44,435 nucleotides of DNA, taken from NCBI GenBank assembly GCA_002163005.1, contig MAAF01000112.1, positions 1 through 44,435 on the forward strand. Direction: 5' to 3'. A program made the translations under genes and the position numbers. This document shows positions 36,740-44,435 of the stretch, in pieces (the stretch's first letter is position 1; each line of letters starts with the position of its first letter). This DNA is from Colwellia psychrerythraea. Lineage in GTDB: Bacteria; Pseudomonadota; Gammaproteobacteria; Enterobacterales; Alteromonadaceae. Below the pieces are notes generated by a model. That model was not told the DNA's origin, did not search any database, and saw only the letters and a program-made list of their open reading frames with translations.

Positions 36740-37275
36740 TAATTTTCTAATATTTAACAATCGCTTGCGGAAGTTATCATAATCGGTTTGTGCTACTTTT
36801 TGACGACGATAAAGCAGAGGGAAGACAATTTCATTACTCAGCATAGTACTCAAAGCAATGGAAGAGATAATTACCATAGAGCTCGCTGCCGAGACTGCAC
36901 CTAAGAAGGCAAATAAGGTCAACCATGTTTGTTGGGTAACGTCAGGAAGGAAGAGTACATATGTATCAGAAGGCACGGTATTACCAAGAAGCATTTGACC
37001 GGCTAAACCCAACGGCACTGCAAAAAAGGCAAAAATCAAAATATATATTGGGAAAACTCGACGACTTAACCAAGTATCTCTTTGGTCTTTAAGCTCAACT
37101 ACCATGACTTGAAATTGCCTAGGTAAAGACAAGAAAGCCGCCATAACAATGACCAACAAAGCAAACATCGACGTTACATTATCTATGGTTAATTGCTGTT
37201 CTAATAATTCATCAGCATTGGCCTGCTGCCAAATATCTGCTGGCGAGTCATACAGGACAAAACAAACAAAGATAC
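36740..37275 (-). repeat. 536-bp tandem duplication, copy B (proximal to kinase 5' end)
   Basis: Second copy of the block at 36204-36739. The reading frame from the kinase start passes correctly through this copy and loses frame on entering copy A. It terminates after a short unrelated tail in copy A. A third AACAAACAAAG occurs at 37261-37271. Confidence 0.95.
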
Positions 37276-38017
37276 CTACCGCTAAAAAAGCCGCTAACTT
37301 CACTAAAGATTCAAAGGCAATTGCTAACATCACACCTGGGTGTCGCTCAGTAACATCTATATGTCTAATACCAAATAAAACAGTAAACATAGCTAAAACT
37401 AAACTAACAACTAGACCGATATGCCACCTATTTAAGCTTTGATCTATTTGGAGTTGCTGAAAGGAATACACCATAGCTTTAAGCTGCAGTGCGATATAAG
37501 GCATAGTGCCAACTAGCGCAACAATTGTGACCATGATAGCAAGGTTGTGCGACTTACCAAATCGAGCTGCCAATAGATCAGCAATTGAGGTTAAATGAAG
37601 CTTTAAACTAACGCGAATAATGCGTTGGATAAATGGCCAAGCAAAAATGAATAATAGAATGGGCCCTAAATAAATAGGTAAGTGAGACAGTAAACTGGTC
37701 GATGCTTGGCCTGTTGTCCCTAAAAAACTCCAAGAGGTACAGTAAACACCTAAGGTCAGGGCATAGATAATGCTCTGTCCCTTTTTAGCCAACTGGTGTC
37801 GGTACCGGTCACCTAAAAAAGCAATTAAAAATAATAGGCCAATATAAGCCAAACTTAACAGCACTAATTGCCAATTAGGAAACATATACACTCGCTACTT
37901 TTGATTTATACCAAGTGGACGAAAAATGACTCCAATTAGCATTATAAGAAATTACCACAATGTGGATTCCCCAATATACCTAAGGTACCAAACAATAAAA
38001 AGATTATAGTGTATTTA

Positions 38018-38028
38018 TTTGCTAGAAT
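38018..38028 (+). promoter_or_regulatory. Extended -10 promoter of the thiamine operon
   Basis: TGC-TAGAAT (TGC at 38020-38022, TAGAAT at 38023-38028) is an extended -10. A start about 7 bases downstream falls at the first stem of the TPP riboswitch, as expected. No good -35 was found. Confidence 0.5.
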
Positions 38029-38035
38029 AGCGTCG

Positions 38036-38149
38036 AACCAAGGGGTGCGCTGTCATTTAATTATTTTTAACTGATTTGTCGCTGAGAAATATACTCTTTG
38101 AACCTGGGCAGAAAATTAGTTTACTTAATTTTTTGGCATAGGGATGGTT
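38036..38149 (+). promoter_or_regulatory. TPP riboswitch (THI element)
   Basis: The conserved THI segments occur in order: GGGGTGC at 38042-38048, CTGAGA at 38082-38087, CTTTGAACCTG at 38096-38106, and a distal GGCATAGGGATGG. The ends pair as stem P1 (AACCA 38036-38040 with TGGTT 38145-38149). Thiamine pyrophosphate binding turns expression of the downstream genes down. There is no strong terminator before the TonB start at 38221. An AT-rich CATCAAAA/TTTTGATG pairing and an anti-Shine-Dalgarno-like CCTCCTT (38181-38187) suggest that control may be translational. That last point is inference. Confidence 0.93.
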
Positions 38150-38220
38150 ATAGATAAATCTTCAAATTCATCAAAATTATCCTCCTTGCACACGCTCCTA
38201 CTTTTTTTTGATGAGATTTT

Positions 38221-40416
38221 ATGACGTTCTCCAAATCTGCTACTTGTTTAGCTATCACTGCAAGTATATTTAACTTTACCGCTTTAGCTGAACAGCAAGC
38301 GAGTAATGACACTAGCAACACTAACACGCTTGAAACCATCACAGTTACCAGTGACTTTCGTTCGCAAAACTTGCAAAATACGCCAACATCAATGTCGGTA
38401 TTAACTGAGATTGAAATTAAGCAGCGTAATGCTAAACATCTTGAAGAATTAATTGCCGTTAGTCCCAATGTTAACTTTGCCAGTGGCTCTCAACGAGCAC
38501 GTTATTACCAAATTCGCGGTATTGGTGAGCGTAGCCAATTCCAAGAGCCAATTAACCCATCCGTTGGCGTGATTATTGATGAAGTAGATTTTACAGGTAT
38601 CGGCAGTGTTGCTTCATTATTTGATGTTAAACAAGCTGAGGTTTTTCGTGGCCCACAAGGTACCCGCTTTGGCGCTAATGCTATTGCCGGTATGATTAAT
38701 ATTACCACTAATGAGCCAACTGAAGATTTTGAAGGTGCCATACAGCTTGGTGTTGGTAACTATAATACCTATGATATGGGTGTTGCCTTATCTGGCCCTG
38801 CTACTGATTCAGTCAACTACCGTCTTGCCGTAAATCAAAGCAACAGTGATGGTTATATAGAAAATACTTATTTACAGCGTGAAGATACTAATAACCGTGA
38901 TGAATTAACTATCCGCGGTAAACTGGCTATAGAAGCCAGTAACGATCTGACCATTGACCTTGCGGGTTATTACTTTGATTTTGATAACGGTTACGATACG
39001 TTTTCTCTAGATAACACCAGAGAAACCTATTCAGATCAGCCTGGTTTTGATCGTCAAGAAACGACTGCGTTTTCGGCAAAATTCACCTATCAAGGTTTTA
39101 AAAGTGCGACAATCTTAGCCATTGTCAGTAATGCTGATTCAGATTTAGCTTATGGCTATGATGAAGATTGGGCCTATGTTGGCATATCAGACCCTGACGT
39201 TAATCCTGATATCAACCCTGATTTTGCATATTGGGAATTTAGCTCTACCGACCATTACTTCCGTGAAAAAGCAGTTACCACCGCTGAATTTCGTGCAATA
39301 TCTAATAATGGTGAAGAAATCTTTAATGGCAGCACTAGCTGGGTTGCTGGTATTTTCTATAAGCAAGATGATGAAGATTTATTTCGTCAATATACTAGGA
39401 ATGATAAGGCTACTAAAAGCTTTGATTTCACCTCAACCAATGAGCGTACCAATCTGGCAATATATGGTCAATTAGACACACAACTAAGTGAACGTTGGTC
39501 TTTAGCTTCTGGTTTACGTATTGAAAATTACAGCGCCGATTATAACAATTCACAACAGTTTGATGACAGCATTGACGATACTATGGTTGGTGGTAAGTTA
39601 GTACTTAGTTTCCAACAAAGTGAAGATAGCCTATGGTACGCTTCTGTTAATCGTGGTTATAAAGCCGGTGGTCATAATACTGATGGTACTTTGCCTGAGG
39701 ACTTACGCAGTTTTGATCCAGAATATTTATTGAATTATGAAATAGGCTATAAAGTCACATTATTAGACAACAGTGCTTATGTACGTACTGCTCTTTTCTA
39801 TATGGATCGTGATGATATGCAAGTTAATAGCTCAAGAATCATTAAGGAAGGTAATGGCACTGAGTTTGTTAGTTATCTAGGTAATGCTACTTCAGGTAGT
39901 AACTATGGCGCTGAAATCGAATCTGCTTGGACTATCAATGACTATGTTAATGTTTATGGTTCATTGGGTTTACTTAAAACTGAATTTAACGACTTCATTG
40001 ATGCAAACCAAAACTCGCTTACAGGTGCTGAACAGTCACATGCGCCTAGTTATCAGTTTAATGTCGGTGTTAACTATCAACCAGCAGATGAATGGTTATT
40101 TAATATCTCAGTTGACGGTAAAGATGAATTCTATTTTTCTGACACTCGTTATTTTGATTATGGCTATGATGGTACTTTCGCACCGATTCCTGATGAAGAT
40201 CTCAAGTCTGAATCAATTATATTGCTCAATGCTTCGGTTTCTTATATTCAAGATAACTGGCAAGTTAAACTTTGGGGCCGTAATTTAACTGATGAAGATT
40301 ACGCTAACCGTGGTTTTTATTTTGATAATGACTCCCGTGATGGTTATATCCCAAAAGCACATACTCAACTTTCTGAGCCATTAGTCTTTGGTGCTACACT
40401 TGATTATCAATTCTAA
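38221..40416 (+). CDS. TonB-dependent outer membrane receptor, probable thiamine uptake
   Basis: The 731-residue receptor has a signal peptide (about 1-23), a plug domain beginning with the TonB-box-like region ETITVTS, then QIRGIGERSQ, VFRGPQGTRFGANAIAG, and a beta-barrel ending in aromatic GATLDYQF. These are standard TBDT features. A TPP riboswitch lies directly upstream and PnuT and a thiamine-kinase-like gene downstream, so the ligand is probably thiamine or its phosphates. TPP-regulated TonB receptors have been described as OMR1-type. The ligand is from context, not from the barrel sequence. Confidence 0.9.
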   Translation: MTFSKSATCLAITASIFNFTALAEQQASNDTSNTNTLETITVTSDFRSQNLQNTPTSMSVLTEIEIKQRNAKHLEELIAVSPNVNFASGSQRARYYQIRGIGERSQFQEPINPSVGVIIDEVDFTGIGSVASLFDVKQAEVFRGPQGTRFGANAIAGMINITTNEPTEDFEGAIQLGVGNYNTYDMGVALSGPATDSVNYRLAVNQSNSDGYIENTYLQREDTNNRDELTIRGKLAIEASNDLTIDLAGYYFDFDNGYDTFSLDNTRETYSDQPGFDRQETTAFSAKFTYQGFKSATILAIVSNADSDLAYGYDEDWAYVGISDPDVNPDINPDFAYWEFSSTDHYFREKAVTTAEFRAISNNGEEIFNGSTSWVAGIFYKQDDEDLFRQYTRNDKATKSFDFTSTNERTNLAIYGQLDTQLSERWSLASGLRIENYSADYNNSQQFDDSIDDTMVGGKLVLSFQQSEDSLWYASVNRGYKAGGHNTDGTLPEDLRSFDPEYLLNYEIGYKVTLLDNSAYVRTALFYMDRDDMQVNSSRIIKEGNGTEFVSYLGNATSGSNYGAEIESAWTINDYVNVYGSLGLLKTEFNDFIDANQNSLTGAEQSHAPSYQFNVGVNYQPADEWLFNISVDGKDEFYFSDTRYFDYGYDGTFAPIPDEDLKSESIILLNASVSYIQDNWQVKLWGRNLTDEDYANRGFYFDNDSRDGYIPKAHTQLSEPLVFGATLDYQF

Positions 40417-40433
40417 TCACTACTGATATTAAA

Positions 40434-40461
40434 TTTGGAAGTGACCTGTATCACTTCCAAA
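40434..40461 (+). other. Intercistronic hairpin between the TonB receptor and thiamine-binding gene
   Basis: TTTGGAAGTGA pairs with TCACTTCCAAA over 11 bp, loop CCTGTA, 18 bases after the receptor stop and 20 before the next ATG. No T run follows, so it is a processing or stability element rather than a terminator. Confidence 0.6.
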
Positions 40462-40480
40462 AATACTTGAGAGGTAACTT

Positions 40481-40747
40481 ATGAAAATATCCATTGAACT
40501 GAGCTTATATCCACTCGCAGAAGAACAGTATAAAACTGAAATTTGGACGTTTATAAAACGCCTGAGAAAGGTAGAAGGTTTACAAGTAATAACCAACGGT
40601 ATGAGCACGCAAGTTTTTGGTGATTACGATCTAGCTGTCAGCCATGTTATGGCTGAAATTAAACATGTGCATCAAACCACAGGGGCAGCGGTTTTTGTCT
40701 GTAAATTTATTAATGGTGATCGTTCACAAGTAGAAGCAGAAAGTTAA
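40481..40747 (+). CDS. YkoF/MTH1187-fold thiamine-related protein
   Basis: The 88-residue protein has the alternating beta/alpha pattern of the MTH1187/YkoF fold, starting KISIELSLYPLAEEQYKTEI and ending with a VFVCKFINGD strand. Bacillus YkoF binds thiamine and HMP. Its place in a TPP-riboswitch operon agrees with thiamine or precursor binding. It has GAGAGG 6-7 bases upstream. Its stop shares a base with the pnuT start (TAATG), so the two are coupled. No enzyme motif was seen. Confidence 0.8.
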   Translation: MKISIELSLYPLAEEQYKTEIWTFIKRLRKVEGLQVITNGMSTQVFGDYDLAVSHVMAEIKHVHQTTGAAVFVCKFINGDRSQVEAES

Positions 40748-41379
40748 TGTCTGAAATTTTAGCTAATGTAACCACCTACTTCCAGCATTTGCCCTGGCTT
40801 GAGCTTATTGCCATGCTGCTGTCTCTTGCTTATGTCATATTAGCAGCTAAAGGCTCTTTATGGTGCTGGCCAGCCGCTTTTATTAGTACTGCTCTCTATA
40901 CTTACATTTTTTATGATGTCTTATTGTTAATGGATAGCGCATTAAATGCTTATTACCTGCTAATGGCTGTTTATGGTTACTGGCAATGGTCGAAAAAAAC
41001 AAATAATAGTACTGAGATAACCATAGTCAGTTGGGCTTTAAGCTGGCACATTAAAGCCTGTATTGGTTTATCCGTAATAGCCGCTGTTTTAGGTTATGTG
41101 ATGGCTAACTTCACTCCAGCAGATTTTCCTTACTTAGATACGTACACCACGGTTTATGCGGTGTTTGCGACCTACCTAGTTGCTCAAAAAGTTCTAGAAA
41201 ACTGGCTTTACTGGATTGTTATCGACTTTGTTTCGATTTATTTGTATATCGAGAAGGGGTTGGTACCAACAACGGTATTATTTGTAACCTTTGTTATTGT
41301 CGCAGCTTATGGTTATGCAAAGTGGTTAAGGCTTTATCAAAAGTCAGCCATAGATCTACAACCTTCCATAAGCCGTTAA
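40747..41379 (+). CDS. pnuT: PnuT, PnuC-family thiamine transporter
   Basis: The 210-residue inner-membrane protein has seven or so hydrophobic helices and the PnuC-family blocks GSLWCWPAAFISTALYTYIFYD, SALNAYYLLMAVYGYWQW and a tandem ENWLYWIVIDFVSIYLYIEKG. PnuC-family proteins are facilitators whose substrate is trapped by phosphorylation; those under TPP riboswitches (PnuT) carry thiamine. The kinase-like gene follows 15 bases downstream. Overlap with the preceding gene implies coordinated synthesis. Confidence 0.9.
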   Translation: MSEILANVTTYFQHLPWLELIAMLLSLAYVILAAKGSLWCWPAAFISTALYTYIFYDVLLLMDSALNAYYLLMAVYGYWQWSKKTNNSTEITIVSWALSWHIKACIGLSVIAAVLGYVMANFTPADFPYLDTYTTVYAVFATYLVAQKVLENWLYWIVIDFVSIYLYIEKGLVPTTVLFVTFVIVAAYGYAKWLRLYQKSAIDLQPSISR

Positions 41380-41394
41380 GGTCTAGATTGTTAA

Positions 41395-42348
41395 ATGTCG
41401 CTTGATATAGAAGTTATTAATTCTCTAAAGTCATTACCTTGTTTTGGGGAGATTCAAACCATTGATTGTTTAACCAATGGTTTGAGTCAAACAGCTATCA
41501 AGGTTACCACAGCTTCTCAGACCTTCTTTGCTAAAAAGCTCCATCATGATACTGCAATTACCGAGGCATACTGTGCTCTCACGTGTTCCACTGAAAATAG
41601 AGAACAAGATTCAAAGCAACACTTAAGTCCTGATGTCATTTATCATGACCAAGAATGGTTAGTAACAGCGTTTATTCAAGGCATGACACTAGCAGAGTCT
41701 TCACTTGAAGTTGAAAAAAAAATATTAACTGCGTTAGCCCTTATGACAAAGTTACATCAATTACCTGTCTCAGGTAGCAAGCAAGCCATACCGTTACTAG
41801 ACGCCACTCAGTCAACTAAGCGCTTATTAACTAAACCTGCACGATTTTTGGTACCTCAGAGCCCTATTTTAGATAAAGTGACCAAGTGCCTTACTTTAAT
41901 TATTACCCGCTTAAGCGAAGCTTCAACAAGCGCTAACGTACTTTGTCATGGTGATATGAATTTCACCAATATTCTCGTTGATGATAACCGACACCCTTGG
42001 TTAATAGACTTCGAATGTGCACATATAGCACCAGTGGAGTTTGACTTAGCGATGTTTATTGCGGTGAACAATCTACCTACGCAGCATCTAAATGAGATTG
42101 TTGAGAATTATATTAAATTAAGTCCAGATTACTGCTGTAACCATGAGCTGCTTATTCACTACATTCTTTATAGCTTTTTTATTAATGGTTTGTGGTATTT
42201 TGATAACATCACCTGTGATAGCAAAGACAGCGATGAACGAAATCAAAAACTATACTATCGACTTGCTATAGAACAGTGGTCTGCTTTTGACAACTTTGCT
42301 ATTGAATGTGCGATAGAGATACCTAAATTGATACCCTTGATAAGTTAA
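41395..42348 (+). CDS. Aminoglycoside/choline kinase-fold protein, probable thiamine kinase
   Basis: The 317-residue protein has the APH/ChoK fold. The Brenner loop is LCHGDMNFTNILVDD, with catalytic Asp and downstream Asn, and the metal-binding motif is LIDFECAHIAP. It is similar in kind to YcfN/ThiK. The genes upstream (TonB, YkoF-like, PnuT) with a TPP riboswitch point to thiamine as substrate: phosphorylation would trap thiamine brought in by PnuT as TMP, for ThiL to finish. Alternatives are other small-alcohol kinases. No ribosome binding site is obvious before ATG 41395. Confidence 0.78.
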   Translation: MSLDIEVINSLKSLPCFGEIQTIDCLTNGLSQTAIKVTTASQTFFAKKLHHDTAITEAYCALTCSTENREQDSKQHLSPDVIYHDQEWLVTAFIQGMTLAESSLEVEKKILTALALMTKLHQLPVSGSKQAIPLLDATQSTKRLLTKPARFLVPQSPILDKVTKCLTLIITRLSEASTSANVLCHGDMNFTNILVDDNRHPWLIDFECAHIAPVEFDLAMFIAVNNLPTQHLNEIVENYIKLSPDYCCNHELLIHYILYSFFINGLWYFDNITCDSKDSDERNQKLYYRLAIEQWSAFDNFAIECAIEIPKLIPLIS

Positions 42349-42396
42349 CCTTCACAGTGACATTCTGAGCAACTCACTTCAGCTTATTGCAGACAC

Positions 42397-42436
42397 AAAA
42401 AAGCCACGTTACTAAAATAGTAAAGCGGCTTTTTTA
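42397..42436. terminator. Bidirectional terminator between the thiamine operon and atpC
   Basis: AAAAAAGCC and GGCTTTTTT form the outer stem of a hairpin with GTTACTA/TAGTAA inside, with an A run before and T run after. It can end the thiamine operon on + and the atp operon on -. Confidence 0.85.
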
Positions 42437-42546
42437 TCAGTATCTGTGTTCACTTCTTAACTATGCTCTCTTCTTAAAGAAGAATAAAGCAAAAGTCAGG
42501 AATCACTAAGCCTGTAGGTATAACTAGTTACTAAAGTATCTAGTTA

Positions 42547-42969
42547 TTACGCTTTCTTGCTAGTCGCTTGGATAACGCGTAATTGCGCTTCCGCACGAGC
42601 TAATTCAGCAGAAACAGCAGCATAGTCAACATCAACGCCATTAGCGTTCATGTTTGCTTCAGCTTGCTTTTTCGCTTCAAGGGCAGCTTGCTCATCCAAA
42701 TCCGCAGCACGTGTAGCAACATCTGCTAATACGATAACGTTATTTGGTTGAACTTCTAACATACCACCTGAAAGATAGATTACTTCTTCAGTACCATCTT
42801 CTTTAGTGATCAATGCCATACCAGGTTTTAGTGAAGTCAATAAAGGTGCATGACCAGGCATAATACCTAACTCACCTTCACTACCTGTGATCTGTAATGA
42901 TTTAATGCTACCAGAAAATAAGCTTTCCTCTGCACTGACTACATTAAGATTAACAGTAAATAATGCCAT
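42547..42969 (-). CDS. atpC: F1F0 ATP synthase epsilon subunit
   Basis: The 140-residue subunit couples rotation and regulates ATP hydrolysis. It has the epsilon beta-sandwich with [23 protein letters not shown] and a C-terminal two-helix region rich in Ala ([16 protein letters not shown]). It is the last gene of the atp operon, 58 bases after atpD, with a strong hairpin in the gap. Confidence 0.97.
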   Translation of the reverse strand: MALFTVNLNVVSAEESLFSGSIKSLQITGSEGELGIMPGHAPLLTSLKPGMALITKEDGTEEVIYLSGGMLEVQPNNVIVLADVATRAADLDEQAALEAKKQAEANMNANGVDVDYAAVSAELARAEAQLRVIQATSKKA

Positions 42970-42989
42970 TTGACTCGACCTCTATTACT

Positions 42990-43020
42990 GTAAGCACTTA
43001 CACTCGGTATAAGTGCTTAC
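42990..43020 (-). other. Perfect 11-bp hairpin between atpD and atpC
   Basis: GTAAGCACTTA (42990-43000) pairs with TAAGTGCTTAC (43010-43020), loop CACTCGGTA, in the 58-base gap. It lacks a T run on the - strand, so it may adjust mRNA stability or lower atpC expression relative to atpD. Confidence 0.6.
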
Positions 43021-43027
43021 TAGTTGA

Positions 43028-44434
<1,407 letters not shown>

Positions 44435-44435
44435 T

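Larger units (their letters stand above)
33882..37891 (-). pseudogene. CrbS/MxtR-like symporter-sensor hybrid histidine kinase, disrupted by a 536-bp tandem duplication
   Basis: The intact gene would encode an SLC5 sodium:solute symporter-like membrane domain, a linker (STAC-like), PAS, HisKA with phospho-acceptor His in SHDLMQPL, HATPase (NLVGNAFRY, DNGPGIP, GRGLGLGLN) and a receiver (CIDNDPDVL, LLVDYQLG). This is the layout of the CrbS/MxtR kinases that control acetate/acetyl-CoA synthetase genes in Vibrio and Pseudomonas. The reading frame is split: 36665-37891 (408 residues) ends in frameshifted residues after IRKL, and 33882-36632 (916 residues) begins within the second repeat copy. The duplication of 536 bp is not divisible by three. 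Removing one copy leaves 3474 bp, exactly 1158 codons including stop. The lesion is therefore recent, or an assembly artefact. The partner regulator is not in the window. Confidence 0.88.

Noticed and set aside
38160..38220. A transcription terminator after the TPP riboswitch
   Set aside because: The only stem is AT-rich CATCAAAA/TTTTGATG with a long loop, and the T run lies inside the stem, so a true intrinsic terminator is not supported.

Overview
The window looks like chromosomal DNA of an AT-rich marine gammaproteobacterium of the Alteromonadales, most plausibly the Colwellia group. This rests on the conserved lptM-dapF-DUF484-yigB-uvrD and cyaY / hemCDXY neighbourhoods, the atpDC end of an ATP synthase operon, and TonB, FG-GAP and RecQ/RarD genes of that lineage. 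The taxonomic call is inference; no rRNA or marker tree can be run here. No tRNA, rRNA, CRISPR array or transposase gene was seen.

Layout. (1) 1-6600, + strand: a catabolic cluster with the 3' end of a class III aminotransferase, CoA-dependent methylmalonate-semialdehyde dehydrogenase (mmsA), a double-cupin protein, a plant-aminoaldehyde-dehydrogenase-like ALDH, a PuuB/DadA-like FAD oxidoreductase and an EamA transporter. Together they could take an amine (for example 1,3-diaminopropane) through 3-aminopropanal, beta-alanine and malonate semialdehyde to acetyl-CoA. (2) 6600-9330: anaerobic ribonucleotide reductase in the order nrdG-nrdD, behind an FNR-like site and NrdR-like boxes. (3) 9425-11820: a cysteine-rich SufR-like HTH repressor divergent from a flavin reductase and two VOC proteins, with clustered operator half-sites. 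(4) 11938-16913: heme-containing fatty acid cis-trans isomerase, a lipoprotein prolyl oligopeptidase, and a 35-residue Cys-rich protein that is easily missed. (5) 17026-24525: recQ (-), rarD (+), then on the - strand a double-receiver diguanylate cyclase, uvrD with a LexA box, and yigB.

(6) 24548-26787: DUF484, dapF and lptM on the - strand. An 80-bp tandem repeat array derived from the DUF484 3' end sits where xerC normally lies. (7) 26942-31704, + strand: cyaY, hemC, hemD, hemX, hemY. (8) 31767-33881: DUF3565, an exported FG-GAP protein and a MITE-like inverted-repeat element. (9) 33882-37891: a CrbS/MxtR-like symporter-sensor kinase disrupted by a perfect 536-bp tandem duplication; removing one copy restores a 1157-residue reading frame. 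(10) 38036-42348: a TPP riboswitch followed by a thiamine uptake and salvage operon (TonB receptor, YkoF/MTH1187-like protein, PnuT, thiamine-kinase-like protein). (11) 42547-44413: atpC and atpD on the - strand with a strong intercistronic hairpin.

The most notable items are the kinase duplication, the repeat array with apparent loss of xerC at its usual place, the thiamine salvage operon, the proposed amine-to-acetyl-CoA cluster, and the nrdGD regulatory region. Most genes are standard families. I did not find a clearly new defence or mobile system.
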